A stretch of DNA of 64,000 bases from Capsicum annuum (GCF_002878395.1 NC_061118.1:84780673-84844672), one strand, 5' to 3'; positions 47,801-59,782 are shown, counted from the first letter of the stretch. The notes: a model not told the origin generated them from the sequence alone. Made by a program: numbers and translations.

Positions 47801-48580
47801 TTCTCAACATCTTTACCCTGAATGGGGCTAGAGTCTTCATAAGAGATTTACTTATTTTTTTCGTTTCACTCTAGCACCGTTTCCTCAATTTTGGTATCAT
47901 CCCTAATGGTTGGCGGTTGGATGGAAAATCACCAAGGACTCTTCATCATTGAGATCATTTCGAAGAGTTTTTCCACTTATGATATTTATGAGATTAACCT
48001 ACATACCCACTTCTTCTATCCTTGTGATTTCTTCTTTACATGCCACCATGTCTACATGTATGAGTTGTATGTTATCCCCCGTTGTTTGTACCCGATCTAA
48101 GATAAGTTGAAGTGTTGTTTCAATTTTATTATCGTTGATATATTGTTCTTCCTTCTCTTTATCATGATAACTATTAAGATTATAAGAAGAACTAGCATTT
48201 TTTTTAGAATAACAAGGGGAGGTGGCATTTGGGAAATCACTCCAATATTCATTGCGACCACCTCATAAAGAGCAATCATACTCCTAATAGGATTGAGATG
48301 GTGCAGACATCTCTTTTTGGAGATCATATCTACAATCTCTTGAAAAGTGGGGTCTATGACAATACGGGCATGCAACATCAAGATATGATTTCCAACTAGC
48401 AAAGACATAGTAGTCTCGAGATGCCATAGTAACAAGTAAACAAGAAATAAAAATTTAACCAACACAAAAATCAAAAGAGAATCACCAATAAATATTTAAA
48501 AGTTTGAATTCAAAAAAGTAGGCTAAAATTTTAAACTAACTCAATACGCCAAATTATTCCTTAGAAATGGCACCATTTTT
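44878..48580 (-). other. C internal region, no recognisable genes
   Basis: The purine tract (element-sense AGTTTAAGTTTGGGGGTG) is at 44880-44897 and the primer site at 48558-48575. The block TTGGGTTGCCTCCCAAAGAG (47330-47349) with GACGTGGCACGAT is wording often found in the 3' part of Solanaceae gypsy elements. Open stretches such as 48474-48097 (minus, 125 codons) and 46190-46372 show no RT, integrase, protease or CCHC motif. Frequent stops on all frames indicate non-coding or fully decayed sequence. Confidence 0.7.
48558..48575 (-). promoter_or_regulatory. C primer-binding site (tRNA-Asp-like, degraded)
   Basis: Element-sense TGGTGCCATTTCTAAGGA, five bases from the LTR end. Its agreement with the tRNA-Asp complement sets the orientation as minus. 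Confidence 0.6.
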
Positions 48581-50084
48581 TGATAACACTCATCTTACAT
48601 GTCAATTTAGGTACAAGGTGGTCATTTTCAATATATTTACCCAACTAAGACAGGATCAAATCAACTAGGAATAATGTGAGTGAAAATTGAGCAGGTTCAA
48701 AATGAGAGCTACTAACTAGATTCAAACCTATGGTACAAAATGTTTGAGGGTTTTGAAATATCTTTTAATATATAAATAATTCCCAAGCTTCCAAGGGACT
48801 AATTTGAGACTAAGAATAATTAGAGCGTAAACAATTACGAATGGATCTTGGGGTTATGGTTTCCTAGGGGAAACCTATGCATGAAAGCATGATGATTTAG
48901 TTTATGTTCTAATGGACGTTGATGTGGTAGGCTAGGTTTAAATTCTTTGAGGATAGTTTTTCAACAAAAACTCAAAGATGTCACTCATTGACCCTTTTGA
49001 GTGCCTAACAATTTTGTTAATTAAAATCGCACAAAACCTCAATTAGGCACGCCTATTTCTAGCATGGTACCCTGGATATAGTTAACCTCATAATAGCCCT
49101 TATTTCTAAGATAGCAAAAGTTAGCCAACTATGCCACTAATCCTACATCCCTCTTTCAAGGATGATGTAGGTTCCTAAAATTCATCCAAACCCCTCTTTT
49201 AAGGATAGTTTGAGCTTTTAAAGGTTTGGAATTTTCACCCATCAAACCCTTTTGGGTATTTAAGGGTTTCACCAATAAATACCAACTAAGTTAATCAAGA
49301 AATAGTATAACTCATCATCAAAATTCTAGAATCTGCATAAATATATCGCTACCCATACACACCTGTACTCTATTCAAATATAACCTCAAGAGGAATATCT
49401 AGCAAATCATATACATATAAGAACAAATAAACCAAAACTTCCATCAAAGTTATTCATTGAAAATAAAGATAAGGCAAAACACACTTTAAGCTGCAATGAA
49501 TCTTCAATGAAAGATGCCAAATCCATATTTTTGAGTTCCTCTAATTAAGTCTTAGCTCAAATTAGTACAATGCTAGGCACCAAGCTCCAAGAAAATTACA
49601 AAACCCTAAACTATAGATAGAATGATATTTAAGATAAAGATGGATGAATAATAAGCTAAAAACCACTATTTAAGCCTCAATTCCACATTTTCCAAATATT
49701 ACAAAAATACCCTTGAAACTTTTCAGCTCTATCGTGATCGTCATCTCTTGGATACGATCGAGCTACCATACTTGATATAATTATATGACAATCTCCATTT
49801 AGTTGACTTGTTGACTGATCATGATCGTGACCCTCAGGACGTGATCACAGTCATTGAGGGTCGACTCTTGGGTCTATAATTTTATCTTTTATTTTTCTTC
49901 TCACATTTCTTCTTTTTAACATTCTCCTTAACTTACTTTTATCAAGTTTTCTTGTGCATCTTTTTATTTTAACTTTTACCTACACAAATGAGCATTAAGT
50001 AAGAAAGTAACAATAAATCATTAACAAAGAATGATAATTTAGTCTTAAATAATTCTAGTAAGTTGTCAACTTGATGAATTATCA
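48581..50084 (-). repeat. C 5' LTR
   Basis: 1.50 kb, collinear with 43389-44877: same GC-rich words at 49735-49865 (more decayed: GTGATCG, ATACGATCGAG, TGATCATGATCGTG) and the telo-box AAACCCTAAA at 49601-49610. The ends are TGATAACACTCATC and ATGAATTATCA. Confidence 0.9.
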
Positions 50085-50301
50085 TGTACCCATTATTTTG
50101 GTACTCATACTATACTTTTTAACCTTGTTAATGTAGACTAAGTACTAATTGTCGCCATTGAGTTGAGATCGTGCATTGATGATCATCCAGAGAGACGATG
50201 AGCTCTTTGAAATTTTAGTTACCCATTTCCCTCTATTCTTGTTTTGTCTTTTGTATTTGAGATAAATATATTGACTATTTTTTAATTATGTGTTATATTT
50301 C

Positions 50302-51778
50302 TGAAACACCTTGGGTTCTGGTCCTATAAAATTTCCTACATTCCGATTCTTTTGTCCATCATACGAATTAGGGTACTTGTCGTATGATAGGATATGTTTA
50401 GGGGTCCTCATCTTATATGTTCATCAGTATGGGTTTTATGTTTAATGTTCAAGGTACAAATGGATCATACTAGTCTTATGTTAGGGTATTAGTGGTGTGA
50501 TGTCAATAATAAGATGCCTTATGTCTAGCAAAGGTGATTTTTTACTGCCTAAGGTACAGTTCTAGGGTACTTTTTGTATGGTTGGATATGAGTTGTCCTT
50601 GGTGTTTATATGTTGGACAGTGTTTGGGTCCAAGGGATGTATAGGGTATAAGTGGTGGGTACTACTCATATTGTAGGGTATGGTTGGAGGGGGTGTGGTC
50701 ATACCCTCTTGTGGGAATTTTATACAGTTTAAGTTGGGGTGTATTCTGGATATTTCTCCTTTTAACCTCTTATGACCCCACGACTTAAAATACTATTAGG
50801 ATTTCATTTACCCTATTATTCTAATCTTAAATACTCAAAATCTTTCTGTAAACTCTCTTAAGCTCTTGGGTTATAAAAGTGCTAGGTTTTCCTCCAAGGT
50901 GGTCAATTATTCTTTAATCAGTGATTTCACTCTGTCTTCTTCATAATCTAAGGCATGTTACTCCTCCCTCATTGTTAGCTCAACTAAAGATATATCTTAT
51001 TAATGGTTTTCATGGAATAATTGTGGTATGGTTTTGGGTTCTGAATTATATGGTAGGGGTTTTGGTTATAATAGTTTGTTATGGTTTTTATATATCTTTT
51101 ACGTTTTGTTCTCATTATTATAATGGTGTTTTGAACCTTTAGTTGCATGGGATTGGTGTAGGTACTTGGTTTTGGTTTCAGAAACTATATGCTTCAAATG
51201 TGTTTGTTGAAATGCCTATGAGAATGCTTTTATGACATAGCTGGACTTTTAATAGAACTATTACATGATATAAATTGGTAATAGAACTTAAACTGGATTA
51301 GATGGCTTTAATTGGTGAAATAGTAAGGTCTTGGGGGTCACAGTCTAGTTTAATTTAAAGCCTTGTGGGGTATAAGGGAATCCCCTAAGCAATCAAAATA
51401 ATGAACTACTTATGGGGTACTTGGGAATCCCCCAAGTAAACTTAATAATAATGGAATCTTCGGGCATATAAGAATCCCATAAAAGATTGCCTATGGACAT
51501 TTCTTGCAAGCTATAGTTGGTATTACAATACCATTACTTATAAACTTGGTTAATAATAAATAAAATGGTGGTTTGGTTGTGTGTTAATGGTTTTAATTTG
51601 CAAATAATTAGGGGTTGTGGTAGCTAACAGTGAAGGTGCGATTCCAATAGATGGACACTGGAAACTCATGTTTTCCAACATAAGGATTGGTCATAGCAAC
51701 CATAGACTAAACTTACAGGGTACACGAGAATCCCCTGTGTTATATTTGTATATATGTATTATGGAGACTGAAAGGTAC
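50302..51778 (+). repeat. B 5' LTR, first part
   Basis: It aligns with 59783-61258 of the 3' LTR: TTGGGTTCTGGTCC, AGGGGTCCTCATCTTA, TCTGGATATTTC, GCTAGGTTTTCCTCCAAGGT. TATAAAAG at 50872-50879 precedes the degraded telo-box GCTAGGTTTTCC (intact GCTAGGGTTTCC at 60363-60374 in the 3' LTR). It is split at GGTAC (51774-51778) by B2. Confidence 0.85.
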
Positions 51779-54026
51779 TGAAACCTTTTGGGTTTTATTC
51801 CTTAGAAATTTTCTTGGAAATCTATTCTCCGGACCCAATACGACTCATGGGTATGAGTCGTATGCTGGTGTATGATTGGTATGGTTCTATCGTATACTCA
51901 CCAGTGTAAGTTGTTGGGATGGTTTTCATCACTAGAATGGTCACGATTTATGGTTATGAGTCATAGGACTTAGTATGAGTCGTATTATAAACACATATGG
52001 TGGACAGTATTTGATCCTCTGGGTATTTCATTCTGCCAGGGATATGGATGAGTCATGCTTGACAGTGTTTGATCCAAGGGTTGGGTCTTGGATAAGAATA
52101 TTAGATTCCAATCATATATGAGGGTGTGACTCATATGGGTTAGTTGTATCCGTGTGATGGGTTTTTAAAGAATTTAAATAAGGGTATTCTAGACATTTCC
52201 TTACTTACCCTAATTAGGATCCACGACTTTTAATACACCTAGGAGGTTATTTACCCTATTATTCTATTCATTAATACTTAGAAACTATTCCAAAATACTC
52301 CATAATTCTCTCAAGAGCTTTTGGGGCTAGAAGGCGAGGGTTTCATCTAATGATTGCTTTGAGGCTTATCTAGGTGATTTCTTTCCATCAATTGTTTAGT
52401 ATAAGTCATGATTATTTCCCTTCATTGTAATTTAAACTGAAGGATGGTTTATATAATTTTGTGGTTTTACTATTTCATGATTATGGTTTTCAACTATTAA
52501 TGGGGGGTTTCGGTATTAAATGATTAGTTATGGTTTCATATAATTTTAATTATGCTTTTATATGCATAACTAGTGGTTTTGGACAATTGGATTTCATAGT
52601 AATTGTTTAATTGTCTTTGAAATTGGCTTTGGTTATATTATACCCCTAAGGAGTTTGATGAAATGGTTATAAAGATAAGTTCATTATATTGACTTCTTTT
52701 AATGGAACTCTTGCATGTTTTAAGTTAGATAAAGGATTTATGCATGGTTTAAATGGTTTGGAGTGGCTAAAGGATAAATAGTTATGCTTATGGAGAATAT
52801 AAAAGTCTCCTAAGTAGATTTAATATGGTAATTGGAAGGGCACCTAAGGTCCCTTTAAGCTAAATAGTTTGGTTATGGATATACTTGTAAGTAAGGGGTG
52901 GTATACTGATACTACTGATATTGGCCTTGGTTAATAAATGGTAAATGGATTATTTGGACATGGTTTTAAATGGATATTAATGGTGAGTACGTAGCTAAGT
53001 CGTGGAAGGTAGCAGTCCCAGGGGGACCAAAATTGAAAACTCATATTTGTCGATATGATGAATCTTAATGACCATGTGCGTGTGTCACATTTTATATTGG
53101 ATGATGTCATAGTCATCCCATGGGATATTCCTTGGCCATAAAGCAACACGTATTGGGCCCTTTCAACAGGGGTGTTGAACCCATATGGCCCGTGGATGGT
53201 TAAGACGCCAAAGCTACATAGCCTATGTAATGGTTTTATATGCATGCTAAACTCGATCCCTTTTCCTGACACTTATATATATATGGTTGTATGCATTATG
53301 AATGGTTTTACATGGTTTTATGACTATCATTATTTTATCCTTATCCTGAGATTCATACTAGTAGTCATTCGCTAACCTCGTTTATTGGCGACTATATACC
53401 TATGCTATGCAGGAACCAGCCATTCTACTCCTCCTATTTAGCACACTGACTTGGTATCAACATTTGGACTAAAATGATGAGTTTCTATCCTTTTAGAAGA
53501 CATCATTTCATGTTATGGATTTCTTTGACACTTTTCTTTTATTTTGGATATTTGTTTTGGCCATAGTTAGAGGCATGTCCTAACTTAATTTTTTTACTCT
53601 TTTGGATAGAGGATTTGTGATACTTTGTGGGGTTGGTATGGGCAGGATTGGTATTGGTGTCGGCCTTTGCATTAAAATAAGCTAAAAGGCTAGCATCATC
53701 AGACATAATTTCTCACTGTTCCATCATATTACATTTTGGGATTGATTTTCTTATTATGTTTTCGTATTTCCTTTGGTTATGGTCTATGGTATGTTTTGGT
53801 ACGGTTAGGCAGTTGGTGAGGTACAGTTTGACTTGGTTGGATCGGTCACGGTTGTGACCTTATCCTAGAGTCTTAATGAGAATAATAACTCTATCTTATT
53901 ATATGTTCAAAAGTCAGCATATCTAAGGCTAGATATAGGTTGTTGGGGTAGGTAATAGGGGGCTATTCCCGGTCCTGGTTGGACATTAGATGCCAATTAT
54001 TACAAGGTTGCGGTAGAGTTGTGTAA
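51779..54026 (+). mobile_element. B2, solo LTR of a B-related subfamily inside the B 5' LTR
   Basis: It starts TGAAACCTTTTGGGTTTTAT and, at about 2.25 kb, has the length of a B LTR. Its blocks (ATTCCTTAGAAATTTTC, CTATTATTCTATTCATTAAT, GGTTTGGAGTGG, CCTCCTATTTAGCACACTGA, GTTGGTATGGGCAGG) are a diverged parallel of the B LTR. Flanks GGTAC (51774-51778) and GGTAT (54027-54031) form the target duplication. The uninterrupted 3' LTR has GGTACATGAG at the matching site. The last about 300 bases do not match the B LTR end, so the right boundary rests on the duplication. Internal words TATGAGTCGTAT recur near 51840-51980. Confidence 0.75.
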
Positions 54027-54812
54027 GGTATACTAAAATCCCCTACTCCGATGGTATCTCCAATTTATACGGTAATATGTATCAGGGCGCATTTAAGGGG
54101 TAACACTGGACCCATATAACCCGTGGGTGGTTCTAGGATGGTTGAAATTCATAGACGCAGGTTAATGGTTTTAAAGGCATGCTAAACCCGATTCTCTTTA
54201 TCGGCTTGGATTATATATATGTATGGTTGTGAATGCATATGGCTGTTTACTTGATTTTTTATATTTGTATTTTTTTATCCTTATCCTGAGTGCATGCTAG
54301 CATTCACCTGCTAACTAGTCTTTGGGCGCTGTATCCCTATGCTATGTAGAAACCGATTATTCTATTCCTCATACTTAGTGATGAAATTTTTGATCAACTT
54401 ATGGTGGATTGAAGTTGTAAAGTTCCATACTCCGGAAGGCTCCATGCCATGTCATGGATTTCCTTACACGCTTTAGTTACTTTATAGAATTTTATTTTGG
54501 CTATGCTTGGGGATATGTCCTAAGTGGATATTATTTTACTTTCAAATAGAGGCTTTGTGAGACTGCTATGGGTTAGTATGACCGGTGTCACTATTGGAAT
54601 CAATAATGGCATTGGTATTGGTATTATGGCTGATACCGATTGACTATATTTGATTCATTATTATTTAATTTAATTTTTGACTATTTCTATATATACTTGG
54701 AACTCATCTTACATGAGATGTAGGGCGATTATGATGGGGTATTGAGGTGGTCTCCGATATCGGTTTGGCTTGAGGAACCCAAAACGACTAGACTCCGGTT
54801 AGGGTCATGTCA
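54027..54812 (+). repeat. B 5' LTR, second part
   Basis: It continues ACTAAAATCCCCTACTCCG (compare 61266) and runs to CGACTAGACTCCGGTTAGGG, TCATGTCA at 54812. It is collinear with 61260-62039. Confidence 0.85.
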
Positions 54813-54815
54813 AAT

Positions 54816-54833
54816 TGGTATCAGAGCGCTAGG
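54816..54833 (+). promoter_or_regulatory. B primer-binding site (initiator tRNA-Met)
   Basis: TGGTATCAGAGCGCTAGG three bases after the LTR end. The first 12 bases are a perfect complement to the initiator tRNA-Met 3' end. Confidence 0.9.
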
Positions 54834-55019
54834 TTCATAGTCAATTTGGAGTCCACAAAGCCATGTCGAGTAGAGTCTCTTTTAAGGGTATGTATCGCGC
54901 CACACTCATAAGGGAGAGGCTAAAAACCATTTGGGAAAGTTTTTCTTTCTTGTGTTCTAATTTCAAGCTGTAAAGTCAAGGCCCTGAAATCCTCTCTAAT
55001 TAATTTTTTTTTTAGAAAA

Positions 55020-56280
55020 TGCCTTGATAATCTGATATGTATAGAAACTCCTCTGTCCCAACTGGGGATGATGTTGATGGGGCAAGCTCTACTCATAGGA
55101 TCCATACTCAGTGTAGGGGTCCAGTCCTCATTGTTCTGGAGTTCGACCAGTTACTTTAAGTCCCCAGGCTCCTCAAGATGATGTGATGAATGTAGAGTTT
55201 TATCAATCAATTCATATGATTGTTTAGTTGGTTACTTCTCATGCTTAATGTAGTGCATCTTTTACTCTATTTTCTGAGGCCACAAGGGTTTGCTAGTTTA
55301 TGAGACTTTAACTGGCATAAAGGTGTAGGAGGATCTTTAGGGTTTCTGGATTAGATAGAGAATATTTTTAGGTTTATGCATGCCACAAATGTAGAAGGGG
55401 TTTATTTTGTTGCCTACCAGCTAAAAGATTTGGCGTACCAATGGTATGAGTAGTGGGATACACCAAGGGGCAATGTGGAGAAGTTATCTCTATGGTAGAC
55501 TTTTTCTATGCATTTTTGGACCACTTATTTCTTCAAGAGTTGATGGAAGCAAAAGCAGCGGAATTCGTTAATCTGAAATAAGGGAAAATATCAATCAAGG
55601 AGTATGCCTTATAGTTTCAATAGTCTTCCCGATATGCTCTAGAGATGGTGTAACATCTGAGGGCCCAGATGAGAATGTTTGCCTCAGGATTATCTCATGA
55701 GTTGATCCTTAAAAGTAAGACTGCTTTTCTGATTAAGGATATATATATATATATATATCTTGGTTGGTTATTCATATGCAACATGTGGAGGAGAAAAAAA
55801 ATAAAGGCTGGTATCAGGGAAAGACAGGGTAAGAAGTTTAGGTTGTCTGAGAAGGGTGATGGATAATAACAAAGTATTAGGGATAGTGGTATATGGCCAA
55901 AGAAGAAGTGAGGGAGTTTTGGTTCTTTCTTCACATCTAGTGCTCCTTACCAAAAGCCGTCGAGTGATAAGTGTCAGTAGGGTGGCGATAACTTTAGGAC
56001 ATCTCAGGCTAAAGGGGCATAACCTACTTCATTGCATTCTTCTTATAGGTTTTGTGGATGGTTACATCGAGGTTTTTATGATTAAAGGAGGGAAAGACAT
56101 TTCAAATATGGTCATCTAGGCCATATGCTTAGAAATTGTCTGGTTGGTAAGGTTGCTTCGGGGTTGAATAAGGTTCCAGTTGCTTCATCATCAGCTCTGG
56201 CACCAAACCGTGCACCATCTAGTTTTGGAACTATTCAAAACCATTTATATGCACTCAGTACTCAGTTGGAATTTGAGGCA
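55020..56280 (+). pseudogene. B gag
   Basis: The reading frame is broken many times but the order is clear. SSVPTGDDVDGASSTHR lies near 55050. FMHATNVEGVYFVAYQLKDL and AYQWYE follow near 55375-55450, then FxxAxxxELMEAKAAEFVNL words near 55520-55570, NISIKEYAL, and RMFASGLSHELILKSKTAFL (55672-55735), the capsid C-terminal part. The codons after LIKD are replaced by an (AT)10 run (55739-55758). Further on GKKFRLSEKGDG is kept. The nucleocapsid box is near 56110: KYGHLGHMLRNC, where the first cysteines are lost or changed to tyrosine. Confidence 0.8.
55739..55758. repeat. (AT)10 microsatellite inside B gag
   Basis: Ten AT units lie exactly where relatives encode a D-x-D-I-S-R-L-like stretch after LIKD. 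It encodes YIYIYI in the open frame 55669-55866. Confidence 0.85.
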
Positions 56281-56745
56281 CACATGATATTATGACTGGT
56301 ATGTTAAAGCTTTTCTCCCGTGATGTATATTGCTTACTCGATCTAAGGTCCATTCTCTCTTATGTGACCCCATTTATGGCTGTGTATTTTGGTTTTGTTC
56401 CTGACATAATTTTAGGGACTTTTTCAATTTTTACCCTAATAGGTGACTCTGTGATTGCTAAAATAGTCTACATGGGGTGTGTGGTATCTATTGGTAGTAA
56501 GAAAACCTTCGTGGAATTGTTTAAACTAGATATGGTGGATTTTGATGTTATTCTGGGCATGGATTGGTTATACTCGTGCTATGCATCCTTAGATTTTCGG
56601 ACCCATAAGGTCATCTTTAAGTTCTTTAGTAAGCTGATTATTAAATGGAAGGGTGGTTCCCTAGCTCCTAAGGGAAAGTTCATATCACATCATAGAGCTT
56701 GAAGATTAATCTTCAAGGGGTATCTCTACTATCTAGTCTAGGTTA
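56281..56745 (+). pseudogene. B aspartic protease
   Basis: The open stretch 56292-56702 (136 codons) reads MTGMLKLFSRDVYCLLDLRS, ILSYVTPFMAVYFGFVPDII, FSIFTLIGDSVIAKIVYMGC, VDFDVILGMDWLYSCYASLD, IIKWKGGSLAPKGKFISHHR. The catalytic box should be D-(P/T)-G-A. It is DLRS here (residues 17-20), so the aspartate stays but glycine and alanine are gone. ILGMDWL is intact. The end, where relatives have KARKMISKGCLYHLV, is shifted after the RA at 56700. The methionine at 56292 is an internal residue of the polyprotein. Confidence 0.85.
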
Positions 56746-57660
56746 AAGATTATAACTCAAAAGGGCATTTTTTGTATTCTGTTCTAGTGGTTAGTAAATT
56801 TCCTGAGGTATTTCTCGATGACCTTCCTAGTGTTCCCCCTAATAAGTAGATTGAGTTTGGGATTGATCTAGTTCTAGACACTTGTCCAATTTTGAATCCC
56901 CCATATAGAATGGATCTAAATGAGTTGAGGGAGCTTAAGGAGCAACTAAAGGACATTTTGGATTAGGGTTTTATCGATCCTAGTATGTCCTTGTAAGGTG
57001 CACCGGTGTTATTCATGCATAAAAAGGATGGTTCCATTTTGATGTGTATTGACTGTCAGTAATTAAATAATGTAATGGTTAAGAACAAGTATCCTCTTCC
57101 AAGGATAGAAAACTTGTTTGATTAGTTGCTAGGTTCCAAATTCTTTTCCTAAGACTGCCTTCCGTACTCAATATGGGCACTTTGAGGGTTTTGTCATATC
57201 TTTTGGGTTGACCAATGCCCCAATGGCATTCATGGGTTTTATGAATAGGGTCTTCCATTAGTGCATGGATCTATTTGTCATTATGTTCATAGATGGCATT
57301 TTGATGTTTGCTAAGAGTGATGTAGATCATACTAACCTTAAAGAAGCAGTAGTTGTATGCTAATTTTTTGAAATATGAATTCTGGTTAAGCATTATCACT
57401 TTTCTAGCCACATTATTTCTAGTGAGGGGCTCATGGTGGATCCACTAAAGGTTGTGGTGGTTAAGAAATGGACTAGACCAATGACTCCAACTAGCATTCA
57501 GATATTCTTGGGTTTAGCCAGCTACAACAAGAGGTTCATAGAGATTTTCTTTTCTATAGGTACCCCATTGACTAAGTCGACTCAGATCTCTTGGTTGAAT
57601 GCTTGCGAATGATATTTTGAGAAGATGAAGATTAATTTAACTTTGGCTCCGGTGTTGACT
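56746..57660 (+). pseudogene. B reverse transcriptase, with internal deletion and lost catalytic aspartate
   Basis: The reading is [101 protein letters not shown]. At about 57150 roughly 20 codons (the KIDLRSGYHQLRI region of relatives, with one catalytic aspartate) are missing and [20 protein letters not shown] follows directly. The YxDD-type box reads IMFIDGILMFAK: the second aspartate is G (codon GGC at 57295-57297). HIISSEGLMVDPLKVVVV and FLGLASYNKRFI close the thumb. Several stops are also present. Confidence 0.85.
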
Positions 57661-58170
57661 TTGCTAAAAGGAACTGATGGATTTGTGGTTTACTGTGATG
57701 CATTATGGGTGGGACTTGGTTGTGTTTTGATGCAGCCTGGTAAGATGATCGCCATGCTTCTAGGCAATTGAAGGTTCATGAGAGGAACTATCCTACTCAT
57801 GATTTAGAACTATTAGTTGTGATATTTGCAATGAAAATATGGCGTCACTATTTGTATGGGGTGCATATGTATATCTTCTCAAATCATTAAAGCCTGCAAT
57901 ATATGTTCACTAAAAAAGAACCTAACCTCATGCAAATGAGATGGCTTAAGTTTCTCAAGGGCTATGACATGAGTCTTCACTACCATCCAGGTAAAGCTAA
58001 AGTTGTTGGTGATGCTCTTAGCAGGTTATCCATAGGGAGTTTAGCTCATGTTGATAAGGAAAAGCGGAGGTTGGTGAAGGATATTCACTATTTGGCTAAC
58101 CTTGGAGTTTTTCTCTTAGACTCTAAGGATAGTGGTGTGTTCATTTAGAAGGTGGCATAATCATCTCTTG
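57661..58170 (+). pseudogene. B RNase H
   Basis: GTDGFVVYCDALWVGLGCVL (57670-57730) holds the first catalytic aspartate. A short gap follows ([20 protein letters not shown] needs a frame change at about 57750), then [20 protein letters not shown]. The D of TDHKSLQYxF has become N (SNH). From 57903 the frame is open: MFTKKEPNLMQMRWLKFLKG, YDMSLHYHPGKAKVVGDALS, RLSIGSLAHVDKEKRRLVKD. The motifs are clear but two catalytic positions and the frame are affected. Confidence 0.8.
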
Positions 58171-59250
58171 ATGCTGAGATTAAGGAGAAATAGATATTAG
58201 ATCCGATATTGTTAAGGATCAAGGGTGATGTTGGTTGGCAGAAAATGATGACCTTTGAGATTAGTGGCGATGATACTTTTTGGTTCAAAGAGAAGTTGTG
58301 TGTTCCTGACTTTGATTATTTGCGATAAAGGATATTGGCTGAGGTCCATTACTCATGCTATGTTGTTCATCCTTATTTGACAAAAATGTATCATGACCTA
58401 AAAGAGTTGTATTTGAGAAATGTTATGAAGAGGAATGTGGATGATTTTGTGGCCAAATTTATGGTGTGTCAACAAGTTAAAGTTGAGTACATGAGGGTCA
58501 GGGGGTTGTATTATGTGATTGAGTTTCCTGAATAGAAGTGGGAAGTGATTAAATTGGATTTTGTTACCGTTCTTCATCGATCTCAAAATTAATTCAATTT
58601 GATTTGGGTCATCGTAGATAGGATGACAAAGTAAACTCAATTTTTGCCAGTAGAGACTATCTTTTTGGCTTAGCATTAGGCGAGGATGTACCTTCAAGAG
58701 ATTGTAAATCTACATGGGGTACCTATATCTATCATCTCTGATCATGGTTTTGTAGTTTTCATCTTACTTTTGTAGGTCTATTTAGAAATATTTAGGGACT
58801 ATGGTTAGTCTGAGTAGTGCTTTCCACCTGCAGACAGATGGATAACTAGAGAGGACTATTTCGATGTTAGAGAATATTCATGCATATGTGGTTTACTGGT
58901 GGTAGTTTGGTTGAGCTTCTATATCTTGTAGAGTTTGCTTATATCAATAGCTACCATTCTAGCATTGGTATGGACCCTTTTGAGTCATTGTATGGTAGGA
59001 TTTGTAGATCTCCTAATAAATAGTTTGACCTTAGTGAGGCGGATATGTTTGGACTGGACATGGTTAATCAAGCTGTGGAGAAGGTAAAGGTGATTTGGGA
59101 TAGGCATAAGGCTGCCTAAAGTCACCAAAAGTTATATATAGATGTAAGACATAGGGACTTGGAGTTTGAGGTTGGGGATAGGGTGTTCTTAACTGTGTCT
59201 CCCATAAAGGGAGTAATGTAGGCTGGGAAGAAGGGGAATCTCAATCCCCT
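58171..59250 (+). pseudogene. B integrase
   Basis: 58335-58535 covers the zinc finger in decayed form: HYSCYVVHPYLTKMYHDLKE, NVDDFVAKFMVCQQVKVEY (one histidine and one cysteine of HHCC visible). Then WEVIKLDFV, IWVIVDRMTK, ARMYLQEIVNLHGVPISIIS and DHG (second acid), ADRW, and the E-motif area near 58840 (QLERTISMLENIHAY-like after a frame change). FAYINSYHSSIGMDPFESLY, GGRICLD and VKVIWDRHKA words lead to 59250. Multiple stops and indels make it inactive. Confidence 0.8.
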
Positions 59251-59600
59251 GTATATTTGTCCTTATGTGATTTTGAGAAGCATTTGTAATGTTTTTTATG
59301 ATGTGAAGTTGCCTTCTAGTTTGAGCTCTATTCACCCGGTGTTCCGTATCTCTATGTTGAAGAATTGTATAAGTGACACTTCATCAGTTGTTCCTTTAGA
59401 AGGGTTAGGTATTTTGAATTCTCTGTCCAATAAGGAGATCCCAGCTGAGATCTTAGATCTTTAGGTTCATTGGTTGCGAACCAAAGATGTGGCCTCGATA
59501 ATGGTTCTATGGAGGAACTACAAGGTGTAATAGTCTATTTAGGAAGTCAAAGAGGACATGAATTCCAAGTATCCATTCTCGTTTCCTGCTTCAAAAGTTC
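59251..59600 (+). pseudogene. B integrase tail and chromodomain-like end
   Basis: 59267-59464 reads MILRSICNVFYDVKLPSSLS, SIHPVFRISMLKNCISDTSS, VVPLEGLGILNSLSNKEIPA, EILDL and a stop, then LRTKDVASIMVLWRNYKV, and after two stops EVKEDMNSKYPFSFPASKVR. The VASxxVLWRNxxV and WEAEADM-like words form the chromodomain-like end found in Tekay elements, parallel to D2 at 19290-19430. Confidence 0.8.
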
Positions 59601-59767
59601 GTGTAGAAGGTATATGTTTTTCATCACATTATTGTGTTCTAACTGGGCTAAAAGAAGGATTGATTGCTTGCATCTTTGTTTTCTAACTTAGATAAAGGTC
59701 AAAATTGAGTTATTGGTGTGTAAATCGTGATCATACTTCCTTGTCCATCATTCGATGATGAATGATC
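59601..59767 (+). other. B 3' untranslated stretch
   Basis: Short non-coding spacer between the chromodomain-like end and the polypurine tract. Nothing else seen. Confidence 0.6.
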
Positions 59768-59782
59768 AAAGTCAGGGGGAAT
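59768..59782 (+). promoter_or_regulatory. B polypurine tract
   Basis: AAAGTCAGGGGGAAT abuts the 3' LTR start TGAAATAACC. Confidence 0.8.

Larger units (their letters stand above)
43389..50084 (-). mobile_element. C, non-autonomous gypsy-like element inserted in A2
   Basis: Direct LTRs at 43389-44877 and 48581-50084 flank 3.7 kb. The left flank AGTAC (43384-43388) and right flank TGTAC (50085-50089) give a 5-bp duplication with one change. On the minus strand the end at 48575-48558 reads TGGTGCCATTTCTAAGGA, which matches the tRNA-Asp complement TGGCGCCGTTGCCGGGGA at 12 of 18 positions, with nearly all differences being transitions. That primer is typical of Athila elements. At the other end AAGTTTGGGGGTGT is the purine tract. 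No gag-pol domain is visible inside, so it is a large non-autonomous derivative. Confidence 0.85.

Noticed and set aside
48097..48474. A 125-codon minus-strand stretch in C as a coat or membrane protein
   Set aside because: Hydrophobic runs come from T-rich codons. No family motif is visible and the neighbouring frames are full of stops.
50302..54812. A single unusually long 4.5 kb LTR for B
   Set aside because: The 3' LTR is 2.26 kb, and the excess is exactly B2 with GGTAC/GGTAT flanks.
54816..54833. Part of a tRNA gene
   Set aside because: It is only the 12-18 base complement of the initiator tRNA-Met end and lies next to an LTR. No tRNA fold is present.
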